DNA of 64,000 bases, taken from contig JBMYSW010000002.1 in NCBI GenBank assembly GCA_049603715.1, positions 62,001-126,000 of the forward strand. The letters are read 5' to 3'. The notes below the pieces were generated by a model. It did no database searches. It was not told where the DNA came from and saw only the letters and a program-made list of their open reading frames with translations. Positions 41,748 to 50,890 of this stretch are shown one piece after another. The position numbers were made by a program, and so were the translations under genes. Source of the stretch: Pontibacterium sp049603715 (GTDB lineage: Bacteria; Pseudomonadota; Gammaproteobacteria; Pseudomonadales; Balneatricaceae). How positions within the stretch are numbered: the stretch's first letter is position 1; every line of letters starts with the position of its first letter.

Positions 41748-42803
41748 TTGAAAAACCGACTCGTTATTACGTTTACCACCGTTAGAGGCTCAAAGCAGTT
41801 TTCGCTGAATCAGGTGGCGCGCTTTTTATTGGTTGGCTTTTTTGTGGTGGCGATTTTTAGCTTCTTTGTTTCTAACCCTTTGCTGTTTTTTGCAAGCGGC
41901 AGTATCGAAACATTAGAAGAGTCTAACCATCAATTAGTTGCGGGCTATACTCATTTTGCTGATGAGCAAATGAGAAGCCAACAAGCGTTTGAGCAGCAAG
42001 CTCACTTTTTTGAGCGAGAAATGGCGGAGCTGGTTCAGCAGGTCGACGGCCTTTCTCGTGAGCGCAGCGCCCTGCTCGAAGAAAATTTACGAATTGGCGA
42101 GGATAATGCATCACTCAACGAAGCAAATCTCGATATGGGTGAGTCGCTGGCCTCGTTAGAGCAAATGCTCGCGGTACCGAGTGCTATTGATGACGATGCG
42201 GTAGATCGTGCAGAAGCGTTGCGCATGGTCGCACAGCAGCGATTGTTCTTTTTAAATGTTATTCCAAACGGCAAGCCAGTAGAGGGAATTCGTATCTCTG
42301 ATAAGTATGGCTATCGCACCCATCCAGTGCATAAAAAACGTATTTTTCATCGAGGCATCGACTTTACTGCCAAGCGAGGTACTCCGGTTTATGCCACGGC
42401 TGATGGTATTGTGGAGTTCTCTGGGCACCACGAAGCCAGCGGCTTTGGTAATTTAATTATTTTGCAGCATGCTTTGGGCTTTAAAACCTATTACGGTCAC
42501 CTTGATAAGGTCAATGTAAAAACCCGTCGATGGGTCGCCCGTGGCGAGCTGATTGGCTGGACAGGAAACACGGGCATCTCCACTGGCCCCCATTTGCACT
42601 ACGAAGTTCGTTATTTATTTTCTTCCTTAAACCCGGAGCCCTTTGTTCGCTGGAACATCACGAACTTTGACTCCCTATTTAACGATGTAAAGGACGTACC
42701 ATGGGCATCATTAACAAAAATGTATCCGCTAAACCAAGTCAGCGAGGCACTAGTCCTAGCACCACTATCATCGCCGAAGGAAACACCTTTACTGGCGAAA
42801 TGA
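41748..42803 (+). CDS. M23-family peptidoglycan endopeptidase
   Basis: A 351-residue membrane-anchored enzyme: cytoplasmic start, one helix (~24-50), coiled coil (~55-140) and a LytM domain (~185-310). Zinc ligands are visible in HRGIDF and HLHYE. It cuts peptide cross-links in peptidoglycan. The start is TTG with AAGG seven bases upstream. It overlaps the bactofilin gene by 103 bases in another frame; M23/bactofilin pairs shape cells in several bacteria, so a morphogenesis role is inferred. Confidence 0.88.
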   Translation: MKNRLVITFTTVRGSKQFSLNQVARFLLVGFFVVAIFSFFVSNPLLFFASGSIETLEESNHQLVAGYTHFADEQMRSQQAFEQQAHFFEREMAELVQQVDGLSRERSALLEENLRIGEDNASLNEANLDMGESLASLEQMLAVPSAIDDDAVDRAEALRMVAQQRLFFLNVIPNGKPVEGIRISDKYGYRTHPVHKKRIFHRGIDFTAKRGTPVYATADGIVEFSGHHEASGFGNLIILQHALGFKTYYGHLDKVNVKTRRWVARGELIGWTGNTGISTGPHLHYEVRYLFSSLNPEPFVRWNITNFDSLFNDVKDVPWASLTKMYPLNQVSEALVLAPLSSPKETPLLAK

Positions 42804-43153
42804 AAATTACCGGCATGATGCATGTTGATGGTAATTTTCATGGCGATATTAGCTCGGTTGATAACATCACCATCGGTGAAAGCGGCCACGTTACAGGTAC
42901 CATTAAAGCGCGCCATATCAATGTGTGTGGCTTGTTAGAAGGGGAAACCGTGTGTGATGAGTTACACATTGAGCCCGGCGGTACAGTGAAAGGGTTGGTG
43001 ATGAGCAAGGAGATGTCTATTAGCCCCAAAGGCAACTTTATTGGCGAGCGTAAAATATGGGAACAAGGTGCTGATATGCCAAAACTGGCAGACCAGCGTG
43101 CCCCAATTGATGCTAAAGTAACTCATAAGAAGGAAACGGCGAGCGCATCCTAA
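42701..43153 (+). CDS. Bactofilin (polymer-forming cytoskeletal protein)
   Basis: A 150-residue bactofilin. The central beta-helix (~20-115) shows the periodic GxhxGxh pattern: EGNTFTGEMKITGMMHVDGN, SGHVTGTIKA, GLLEGETVC, GGTVKGLVMS. Flanking disordered tails are normal. It polymerises under the membrane and is thought to localise the M23 enzyme encoded just upstream. The start at 42701 lies 103 bases inside the peptidase gene. Confidence 0.9.
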   Translation: MGIINKNVSAKPSQRGTSPSTTIIAEGNTFTGEMKITGMMHVDGNFHGDISSVDNITIGESGHVTGTIKARHINVCGLLEGETVCDELHIEPGGTVKGLVMSKEMSISPKGNFIGERKIWEQGADMPKLADQRAPIDAKVTHKKETASAS

Positions 43154-43190
43154 TGCTCGCCAATAGCAAAGCTTAGGTAAAAGGCGAGAT

Positions 43191-43970
43191 ATGTGTGAGC
43201 TAATGGGTATGAGTGCCAATGTACCCACCGATGTTTGTTTTAGTTTTTGCGGCTTGATTGAGCGCGGTGGCGGCAGTGGCCCTCATAAAGACGGTTGGGG
43301 AACCGTTATTTATGAAGGTAACGGCATTCGCTGTTTTCATGATCCAGAACCGGGCTACAGCTCAGCGATGGCGCAGTTTTTAAAAAGCTATCCGATCAAA
43401 AGTCGGGCAGTGATTAGCCATATTCGCCAAGCCAATGTGGGCGCCGTGAGCCTACAAAACACACACCCCTTTATTCGCGAGCTATGGGGGCGACAAATTA
43501 CCTACGCACATAATGGGCAGCTAGATAAAAGCTTGTTTGACTGGCCCTTGGCGCGCTTTAAACCCGTTGGCACCACCGATAGCGAATATGCTTTTTGCTG
43601 GCTGCTTGGCCAAATCGAAACGGCTTTTCCGGATGAGCAGCCGGAGCCGGTGGTACTGCACCACTTTGTTAAAGAACGCTGCGACCAGCTGCGCAGCCTT
43701 GGCGTGTTTAATATGTTGCTGAGCGACGGTGATGTATTGATGGCCTACTGCACCACCAAACTAAGCTGGATTACCCGCAAAGCGCCCTTTGGAAAAGCCA
43801 CGTTAAAAGACGTCGATATGCAAATCGACTTTTGCTCCCATACATCGCCTGATGACGTGGTGACCGTAGTTGCCACTGAGCCACTCACCTGTGATGAGCA
43901 GTGGCATACGTTTAGTGAAGGTGAATTGATTACCTTTATCGATGGTCATTTATTGCCAACCGCGCTATAA
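43191..43970 (+). CDS. Class II glutamine amidotransferase (YafJ-type)
   Basis: A 259-residue N-terminal-nucleophile amidotransferase: Cys2 (MCELMGM) becomes the catalytic residue after Met removal; HKDGWGTVIY, SHIRQANVG and THPFIRELWG line the glutamine site. No synthase domain is fused, as for YafJ, whose acceptor is not established. It follows the bactofilin gene by 37 bases on the same strand. Confidence 0.87.
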   Translation: MCELMGMSANVPTDVCFSFCGLIERGGGSGPHKDGWGTVIYEGNGIRCFHDPEPGYSSAMAQFLKSYPIKSRAVISHIRQANVGAVSLQNTHPFIRELWGRQITYAHNGQLDKSLFDWPLARFKPVGTTDSEYAFCWLLGQIETAFPDEQPEPVVLHHFVKERCDQLRSLGVFNMLLSDGDVLMAYCTTKLSWITRKAPFGKATLKDVDMQIDFCSHTSPDDVVTVVATEPLTCDEQWHTFSEGELITFIDGHLLPTAL

Positions 43971-44021
43971 CACTTAAGTATATAGTGATTAGGGTAAACG
44001 CCCTTTAATGGCGATGATGTT

Positions 44022-45725
44022 ATGGATAATGCAGATAATTGGCCCCAAATGCACGACAAGGATGGCTCTTTAGATACATGGATAGAACAGCGCTGCGAAG
44101 CTTTTGCAGAGCAACTGGCGTTTAGGTACGGCAAGCAATACATCACCTATCAAGGGCTTAATGAGCGCGCGGCTGCTATCGCAGGAGGCTTACAGCGCGT
44201 CCTGCACCTGCCACCCGGCAGTCGAGTCGGTATCTTAACGCCAACCGCTTTGCATTACCCTGTGGTGTTTTTTGGCATTATCAAAGCGGGTATGGTTGCG
44301 GTGCCCATGAACCCACAGCAAGCCAACTCAGCGCTACAAGCCCAGCTTGAGCAAGTGCAGCTAGACGCCGTATTTATTTACCCCGAAGAGGCGATTCGCC
44401 TTAGCGCTACACCTGCTGTTGCCAACATCAAACATCTTATATTGGTTCAACCAACGGATTTAAGCTCCCTTTGGTGGCGAGCTTGTCAGCGATTTAAGCG
44501 ACTATCACAGTTGGCCCAAACCCTTCTTAAACGCCACGCCGATAAAAAAATTACACGCTTGCCCGAGTTACTCGCCCGAGGCGCCGGAGTTGGGTATCGG
44601 CCTCAGCACCTCCAGCCAAATTCAGTGGCTTTTGTGCTTTTCTCAAGCGGCAGTGTAACGGGTAACATTAAAGCGGTGGCCTATAGTCACGCCAGTGCCT
44701 TGGCATGTATCGACCAGCTTGGAGCAAGCTTGGGGCAGGCCTCATTGCCTGAGCAGCTGCCCGCCTTAGCGGCCTTGCCGCTCTATCACAGTTTTTCTCT
44801 ACTTTTTAATGCTGGGTTATTGCTTAATCGAGGGGCAAGTATCACCTTGGTGGACGAGAACTACCCCCTAGATGCACTGATCAGTTTGATGCAAATTACG
44901 CCCTTTGAGGTGATCTCTGCGGGTAGTAGTTTTTTTGTCGACTTGTGCAAAGCGCCTCGCACCCACACCCTCGACTTTAGTGGCTTAAAAATCACCTTGG
45001 CGGGTGGTGGTCGTTTAACAGGCGCGACAGAGCGGCGTTGGAAAAGTCTGACTGGCAATGCCCTGCTACAAGCCTATGGACTCACTCAGGCCGCGCCCTT
45101 TGTCAGTGTTTACGCAGCTAACAAGCGCGCTGGGTCTCGTGCCGAAACGGGGGCGCGCCAACCCCTCAGTGGCACTCGATATTGTATTTTGGACGACAAA
45201 GGCCAAGAGGTGGATATCGGCGTCGTGGGTGAGCTATATATTCAAGGGCCACAGCTGGCATCGGGTACGTTAAAACAAGGTGAGCTCGCACCCCTTGCAC
45301 TGCATAGAGAAGGGTGGTTTTTTACAGGCGATATGGCTCGCAGTTTGCCCGAAGGTGGCTTTGATGTGTTAGGCCCCAAAGCCTACGCGGTGAATATTAT
45401 GGGCTTCACCGTTTACCCCAGCGAAGTCGAAAATATTGTGAGTGACCACCCGTACGTGAGTGAGTGCGCCGTGATTGGCTTGTCGCCACCGGCCGGCTCA
45501 CCACTTTTGAAGCTTTATGTTGTGCGCTCTCATCGGCGTTTAACCATTAAAGCTTTGCGAGAATACTGCCGAGAACGCTTAACTCACTACAAGGTGCCTG
45601 CTCAAATCGAGTTTCGCGATTATTTACCAAAAAACAATGCCGGTAAAATCCACTATCAGGCCCTTATTACCGAGGCGTCGAACAAGGGGCGCGGCCGAGG
45701 TGTCACGTTCGCCATGGAGCCTTAA
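44022..45725 (+). CDS. Divergent AMP-binding (acyl-CoA synthetase-like) enzyme
   Basis: A 567-residue member of the adenylate-forming superfamily. The fold is clear: FGIIKAGMVAVPMNP, LFSSGSVTGNIKA (phosphate loop, ~207-218), QAYGLTQ (350-356), GWFFTGD (431-437) and catalytic-type K542 in NNAGKI. Several usually invariant positions differ: the loop has GSV in place of GTT, the Glu of YGxTE is Q356, and the hinge Arg is P452. It may act on an unusual acid or be weakened. Its neighbours do not reveal the substrate. Confidence 0.75.
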   Translation: MDNADNWPQMHDKDGSLDTWIEQRCEAFAEQLAFRYGKQYITYQGLNERAAAIAGGLQRVLHLPPGSRVGILTPTALHYPVVFFGIIKAGMVAVPMNPQQANSALQAQLEQVQLDAVFIYPEEAIRLSATPAVANIKHLILVQPTDLSSLWWRACQRFKRLSQLAQTLLKRHADKKITRLPELLARGAGVGYRPQHLQPNSVAFVLFSSGSVTGNIKAVAYSHASALACIDQLGASLGQASLPEQLPALAALPLYHSFSLLFNAGLLLNRGASITLVDENYPLDALISLMQITPFEVISAGSSFFVDLCKAPRTHTLDFSGLKITLAGGGRLTGATERRWKSLTGNALLQAYGLTQAAPFVSVYAANKRAGSRAETGARQPLSGTRYCILDDKGQEVDIGVVGELYIQGPQLASGTLKQGELAPLALHREGWFFTGDMARSLPEGGFDVLGPKAYAVNIMGFTVYPSEVENIVSDHPYVSECAVIGLSPPAGSPLLKLYVVRSHRRLTIKALREYCRERLTHYKVPAQIEFRDYLPKNNAGKIHYQALITEASNKGRGRGVTFAMEP

Positions 45726-45894
45726 GCATTCGTCAGTGGTTTTTTTTGCTGGTTAGATCAAAACTATCTAAAAAGACTCTTTTTATTAGTCTGTAATTTC
45801 ACATTTTTACTTTATGATTGCGCCGAATCAGCCGAGCTTTAAAAACCAGCGAGTGCTGAGAACCCTTCGTGTTGATAGATAAAAAGGACACTCC

Positions 45895-46749
45895 ATGAGC
45901 GCGCAATTTTTGTCACCCCATTCTCAAGATAGTTCCCTAAATCACCCTTTAAACCTGCTGCCGCACCCCGAAATTGCATTGGCGGGCGATAGTAGTTACC
46001 GCATGCTGGAAGGGCAGGTTGAGCTAACCCTTGGCCAAGTTAACAATCACCGCGATACGCTTAATATCAGTGGTAGCTTACAGGTTAGCTTGGTGGGGCG
46101 TTGTGGTGATCAGACTCATATATTTGCAAGTGTCGAATTGGCGCCTATTTGGGGCCAATATTGCGTTACTCAGTTAACTCAAATTGCACCACTTAGTTTG
46201 CCTGCATCGGGCACATGGGCTCTGTCTTTGGTGTTGAGCGAGTGGGGAGCAAACGGTTACGAAGCGTGCGATCAGGTGCTGTTTGCTGTGCCTTATTGTG
46301 TGCAGCCGACAGAGAAAACGGCGGTGTACGAACAAGCGGATAGCAAGGTCATTAGTGTGGACTTTGGGCAGGGGCTACCATCGGAAGCGGATGTCGCCTC
46401 GGATCTGCCGTTGCAATCAGACGTTGAGCCAAGCCTGTTAGCGGTTGAGTTAGCCTCTGATGAGACAGTTGAAGAAGTAGTTGAAGAAGTTGAGGTGGTT
46501 ACAAAAGCAGCTAAAGAAACGCCTGCAGAGGCTGCTTCAGAGAAGATGGTGGAAACTGCAGCGGATGAGTCGCTTATCTCCATTAATCACGCTTCGGCCA
46601 AACAGCTGACCGAGATTAAAGGAGTTTCGGCACGGGTTGCCAAGTTAATCGTTGACCATCGCCCTTATGATTCGCTTGAAGGGCTTTTGGTTATTAAGGG
46701 TATTGGCGCTAAAATGCTTGCGAAATGGAATGCGTTTATTCGCCTTTAA
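45895..46749 (+). CDS. Unrecognised protein with C-terminal helix-hairpin-helix
   Basis: A 284-residue protein with Shine-Dalgarno AAGGA. Residues ~1-140 are probably a beta-rich domain of unknown family. A long acidic Val/Glu-rich linker (~150-225) leads to a ComEA-like helix-hairpin-helix (~228-284: INHASAKQLTEIKGVSARVA, then LVIKGIGAKML). The HhH suggests DNA or protein binding; without a signal peptide a ComEA uptake role is unlikely. Function is unknown. Confidence 0.6.
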   Translation: MSAQFLSPHSQDSSLNHPLNLLPHPEIALAGDSSYRMLEGQVELTLGQVNNHRDTLNISGSLQVSLVGRCGDQTHIFASVELAPIWGQYCVTQLTQIAPLSLPASGTWALSLVLSEWGANGYEACDQVLFAVPYCVQPTEKTAVYEQADSKVISVDFGQGLPSEADVASDLPLQSDVEPSLLAVELASDETVEEVVEEVEVVTKAAKETPAEAASEKMVETAADESLISINHASAKQLTEIKGVSARVAKLIVDHRPYDSLEGLLVIKGIGAKMLAKWNAFIRL

Positions 46750-46835
46750 TGGCCTTATTGATGGCTGCCCAGTATGCAAAAGCCGCATACTGGGTATTTG
46801 TCGTCGGCCCTATTTAAATGCTTTAGGTTACCTCT

Positions 46836-47396
46836 TTGCCCACTTCTTCAGACGCATCATCAAACGCCTTTTCAGAAGCCTTTTCAGAAGCCCATCCGCC
46901 GACCTGTTTGCCCGCCTATATGGGTGCTGATCTAGACTCGGCTCACGCTGTTTTTATCTTGCCTAATGCTCCCGAGGTGCCTGTGAGGGAGGTAAAGCAG
47001 GGTGTCCATCGCCCTGTGGTTGTTAGCGCAGTGGTTGCAATCAATGGTAACCATTGGCGAAAAATTTTGACCTTGGCCGCAAAACTTATGGCACCCGAGG
47101 CTGAACAGTGGCGAAGCTTTCGCGATAGCTCAGCCTTCGAGGCGTTAGGCTTTTGTTTTGACCCAGCCCTTATAGGCTCTGAGCAATTGCCAAGGCAACA
47201 ACGAGTATTTGTGGTGGGGAAAGCCTTACAAGCCCAGTTTCCTATTCACCCAAAAGCCACGCCACTTGATGAGCGCCAAGATATTTGGTGTTATCAGCAA
47301 TGGGTTTGGTGCCCTTACCTCGACTATCGACAGTTTTCTAATGCGCGGGTAGATGCCTTGCGACACAGGCTAAATGCCACATCAGTAAGTAACTAA
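46836..47396 (+). CDS. Unrecognised conserved-type protein, 186 aa
   Basis: The frame begins at TTG 46836 with a Ser/Ala-rich stretch that includes a short duplication (AFSEAFSEA); ATG 46920 is an alternative start. The middle (VVAINGNHWRKILTLAAKLM) and the Trp/Tyr-rich end (DIWCYQQWVWCPYLDYRQF) look like a folded, conserved domain, but I recognise no family. It lies between the HhH protein and an M42-like peptidase on the same strand. Confidence 0.55.
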   Translation: MPTSSDASSNAFSEAFSEAHPPTCLPAYMGADLDSAHAVFILPNAPEVPVREVKQGVHRPVVVSAVVAINGNHWRKILTLAAKLMAPEAEQWRSFRDSSAFEALGFCFDPALIGSEQLPRQQRVFVVGKALQAQFPIHPKATPLDERQDIWCYQQWVWCPYLDYRQFSNARVDALRHRLNATSVSN

Positions 47397-47446
47397 ATAA
47401 GCGATACTTAACTGATTCACCTTTCTTTTTTGTTTGGAGGTTCATT

Positions 47447-48505
47447 GTGATTGATGAAGCCTTTATCGACCTGCTTAAGTCCCTAATTCGTCAACCGAGT
47501 GTGGTGGGGGCCGAGCATTCGTTTTTTCGTGTGTTGCAACGTGAGCTAGAAGAGCGAGGGGCACAAGTCTCTTGGTATGAAGGGGTGTTGGTAGCGCAGG
47601 GTAGCAAGCCGTTTAGCACTATGTTTTCGGCGCATATTGATCGCCATGGCCTTGTTTGTACTGGCCCTAACGAGTTTCAGTATGCTGCCTTTATTGCGGG
47701 TAACAAAACTGACCTGCTCGGAAACTATGTCTCAGAAGAGCTGATGGCCAGGGTTTCTGAGCGCTTTAGTGACGAAAATGTATTTGGCTACGAGCCTTGG
47801 TCTGGCTCTTATCGTGGTCAAGGGATCATTACCAATACTTATATTTGCGAGTATCGAAACAACCTGATTTTTGAAGTGGACGGTTTGAGTAACCTTGTGG
47901 CTGGCACACCCGTTGCGTTTCAAGATGGCTTAACCCGAGTGGACGACCGTTTGCAGGGGCAGCTTGATAACGTGCTGTGTGCTGCGGCGTTGGTGCATAT
48001 GTTTAGTTTGGGCTTTGAAGGCACGGCGTTTTTTACGGCGCAAGAAGAGGCCGGAAAAAGCTGGCGCTATTTATTGGAGTGGTTTCGCCGTTTTGGTGAG
48101 ACTACCAACCGTTTGTTTGTAGTGGATACTAGCCCTTTTCCGTCGGTCGAATCTGCCAACCAGCAACAGTTGGTTTTGCGTAAAGAAGACGCGAATGCAG
48201 AATTCAACTCAGAAGCCACAGCGCTAGTGGAGTCGCTGTGTCAGGAGCTAGGGTTTAGCTTTTTATATAAAGACGAATATATCGCGAAAGAAAACGAAAA
48301 GCGCGTATCTCGCGGGTTATCGCCACAGTCGTTAGGTACCACTGAAATGGGACGGGTGATTGATGCGTCTAATGACTTGGTGACCGGCACGACAATTCAA
48401 GTACCCACCACGGGTTATCATACCATGTCGGAGTCTGTTTCCATGGCCTCAGTGGAGGCCTTTTTGTCGCTGCTTTTGGTATTGAGCCAGCGAAGCGGTG
48501 ATTAA
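47447..48505 (+). CDS. M42/M20-like metallopeptidase
   Basis: A 352-residue di-metal aminopeptidase-like protein. Ligand positions seem complete: His in FSAHIDRHG, bridging Asp in GQLDNVLCAAAL, the Glu pair in TAQEEAG, Asp in VVDTSPF and His in TGYHTMSES. The start is GTG with GGAGG six bases upstream. A peptidase on short peptides is the likely role; the substrate is not known. No signal peptide. Confidence 0.8.
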   Translation: MIDEAFIDLLKSLIRQPSVVGAEHSFFRVLQRELEERGAQVSWYEGVLVAQGSKPFSTMFSAHIDRHGLVCTGPNEFQYAAFIAGNKTDLLGNYVSEELMARVSERFSDENVFGYEPWSGSYRGQGIITNTYICEYRNNLIFEVDGLSNLVAGTPVAFQDGLTRVDDRLQGQLDNVLCAAALVHMFSLGFEGTAFFTAQEEAGKSWRYLLEWFRRFGETTNRLFVVDTSPFPSVESANQQQLVLRKEDANAEFNSEATALVESLCQELGFSFLYKDEYIAKENEKRVSRGLSPQSLGTTEMGRVIDASNDLVTGTTIQVPTTGYHTMSESVSMASVEAFLSLLLVLSQRSGD

Positions 48506-48672
48506 AGCGGGGTGATGTCGCGGTGCTGACGTGAGGTAATAGCTAGGTAATGGCCAGTTAATAGCTAAGTAAAAATTTGGTAAAAGCCAGTGTCATCGCT
48601 TAGTCTAGGTGAACGTGGCTGCAACAGTTACGATGCCGCATAAGGTGATGCATTGAGATACGGGAGACTGGG

Positions 48673-49392
48673 ATGAAGGCGCGTCATAGATTATTAAGTG
48701 TAGTGGGTCTATTGGTTAGTCTTGGGCTGGTGGGGTGTCAAACTCAGCCAGAGGTAGTGCAAAGTGCTCCATCAGCTGCGATGTCTGTAGCGTTTAGACC
48801 GGTTTATATTGGTGCCGACAACGTCGAGCCGCCTAGCCAAGTTGAGCTGCTGTTTGGAGTCACGCCTTCTGTACTGAACAACAAACCACGCTTTCAACCC
48901 AGCTTCGATAGCGCCTATCTCACCGTAACCTTTGGTGCCCAAGAGCGTTTAAACCTTGATGAGTTAGCGTTAGCAGCCCAGCTAACCGCCAAACCTTTGA
49001 TTCCAGTCGCACCGGCCATTGGCTTACAGGTTTCTCCTGTTACAGCGAAGGTCTCTACCATCGTGCCGGTATGGCGCTCGAGCGAAGGTGAGGGACCTAT
49101 CGGTTTGGCAGAATTTTTTGTTGAGGACGATGTTTCGGGCGACTTACGTAACTTATTTTTGCTCTACACCAACGAGCCTGTGGCACTCAGTGGTACCAGC
49201 TCTATTGGCGGAACAAAACTCCACTTTGATGTGGCCACCAACGCCTCGGGCTTTTTTTGGGTACAAGTCGAGCCGAAAGGTGAACAGCAGTATGATGTGG
49301 TGAATATGGCCAAAGACCTGCCGCGTTTGGTGGGGGTATTTTTACCGTCACCTGAAGAGCCCACAGCTAACGGCGAAGCCGACGCTATCTAA
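48673..49392 (+). CDS. Predicted lipoprotein of unknown function
   Basis: A 239-residue protein with a lipoprotein signal: hydrophobic ~8-20 and lipobox LVGC with C22 as the lipidation site. The mature part has no recognised domain; it is beta-rich in appearance. Residues after Cys (QTQ) do not include the Asp that retains lipoproteins in the inner membrane in E. coli, so outer-membrane location is likely. Confidence 0.7.
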   Translation: MKARHRLLSVVGLLVSLGLVGCQTQPEVVQSAPSAAMSVAFRPVYIGADNVEPPSQVELLFGVTPSVLNNKPRFQPSFDSAYLTVTFGAQERLNLDELALAAQLTAKPLIPVAPAIGLQVSPVTAKVSTIVPVWRSSEGEGPIGLAEFFVEDDVSGDLRNLFLLYTNEPVALSGTSSIGGTKLHFDVATNASGFFWVQVEPKGEQQYDVVNMAKDLPRLVGVFLPSPEEPTANGEADAI

Positions 49393-49426
49393 GTATTAAC
49401 TCGTTATTACACTGCGAGGTGTTTTT

Positions 49427-49924
49427 ATGCTCACACAGTTTTCTTGGGGTAGCCCCGTTGGCGAGCTGCTAATCGCGAGTGACGGCCAACATCTCGTGAT
49501 GTGTGACTGGCTATATCGCCGCGCTCGCCAAACATTGGATACACGTGTGCAAGGGGTGTACGGAGCACCTACCGAAGGCCGTGACACCGTTATTGATGAG
49601 ACGATTCACCAGCTTGAGGGCTACTTTGGTGGCCAGCGGCAGTCGTTTGACCTGCCTATCAAGCTTACAGGCACGGTATTTCAGCAACAGGTTTGGCAGC
49701 AGCTACAGCGTATCCCCTATGGTCAAACCTTTAGCTATGCCCAACTTGCCAGTGCCTTAAATCGCCCAGAAGCCGTGCGAGCAGTGGCCAATGCCAACGG
49801 TGCAAATGCTTTGTCGATAGTGGTGCCCTGTCATCGGGTGATTGCTAGCGATGGCTCGATAGCGGGTTATGCTGGTGGAGTAGAGGCAAAAAAAGCGCTA
49901 CTCGCCCTTCAACAGCAGGCTTGA
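49427..49924 (+). CDS. ogt: Methylated-DNA-protein-cysteine methyltransferase
   Basis: A 165-residue suicide repair protein that takes methyl groups from O6-methylguanine. The active site is PCHRVI with C135; the DNA-binding helix segment RPEAVRAVANANGANA and the upstream GTVFQQQVWQQL are conserved. GAGGTG precedes the ATG. Length is that of the Ogt class. Confidence 0.93.
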   Translation: MLTQFSWGSPVGELLIASDGQHLVMCDWLYRRARQTLDTRVQGVYGAPTEGRDTVIDETIHQLEGYFGGQRQSFDLPIKLTGTVFQQQVWQQLQRIPYGQTFSYAQLASALNRPEAVRAVANANGANALSIVVPCHRVIASDGSIAGYAGGVEAKKALLALQQQA

Positions 49925-50142
49925 TTTCACAGTGCCCCACAAATCGCTTATCTAAGCTAGCCAACTTATGGGTGTTATATTAGAGTTACGTGACTTAAAG
50001 ATCGCTTAAGGGAAAATGGAATGGTCGAGTCAGTGCTTAGCTTGTTAACAGCTAACAGCATGACTTGGCAATAAGCGTCTGCCTTCCACATAATTTAAGG
50101 CTGTATGGGGAAGAGCTAACGGAAGCCTTAATAAGGAATATT

Positions 50143-50742
50143 ATGCATATCTCGCGTTTGCCACGTTCTTGTGGTGCAGTTTGTTTGTCTCTCGGTATCG
50201 GCCTATTCACCTCCTCCAACGTCTCTGCTTCCGACTTTAGTTATGGGTTTTTAGAACTTAGCCCGCAGCATTGGGAACTTGACGATAATGGCTCTAAGCT
50301 CAGGCAAGCAGGTCTAGGGGCTGCTTTATCAATAGAAATTTCGGATACTAGCTACCTACGATTTGACGGAGGTTTTTTCGACACAGACCAATACGTACTT
50401 ACTCAATACCGCACTGGTTTCGGCGTTCATCAGTCGATAACTTCTCGCATTGATACCTTTCAAGAGGTGGGGGCAATGATTTCTCGAGCGGAAGTTACGG
50501 GCGCATCTGGTAACACGACTGACTTTTTAATAGCTCTGGGGCTGAGAATGAAGCCTGTTAACCTAATTGAGCTAGAGGCAAAGGTGGGCTTCGCCGGCCC
50601 GGACCCTGATTATAAAGTAGGCATTCGCTTTCTGGGCGAAAAAGAGTTAGAGGGGGCGTCGCTTGGTTTTGGTTACAGTGTATGGAAAAACGAAAACATT
50701 GATGTAGATATTGCGTCAATGGACTTCCGCTTCAACTTCTAA
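50143..50742 (+). CDS. Small predicted outer-membrane beta-barrel protein
   Basis: About 199 residues with a signal peptide (cleavage near VSASDF). The remainder has alternating hydrophobic strands, Gly and aromatic residues and ends with Phe (MDFRFNF), as expected of an outer-membrane barrel. ATG 50143 has AAGGA upstream. No specific family is recognised. Confidence 0.65.
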   Translation: MHISRLPRSCGAVCLSLGIGLFTSSNVSASDFSYGFLELSPQHWELDDNGSKLRQAGLGAALSIEISDTSYLRFDGGFFDTDQYVLTQYRTGFGVHQSITSRIDTFQEVGAMISRAEVTGASGNTTDFLIALGLRMKPVNLIELEAKVGFAGPDPDYKVGIRFLGEKELEGASLGFGYSVWKNENIDVDIASMDFRFNF

Positions 50743-50756
50743 TTTCCCTTCCCAAT

Positions 50757-50781
50757 CACCAGCGCTGCAAAGGCGCTGGTG
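50757..50781. terminator. Hairpin after the barrel-protein gene
   Basis: Perfect 9-base stem CACCAGCGC / GCGCTGGTG with a 7-base loop, 15 bases past the stop. No T-run, so termination is uncertain. Confidence 0.4.
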
Positions 50782-50890
50782 CCACAAAAGCTGGCGTTCT
50801 TTTCCTTCTAAGCTAAGCTAAATAGACAGCGCCTGTCCTATGACAAAGTTTTTGCGCTGATGCCCCCGCACAACGCAAGGAATTTGACTG

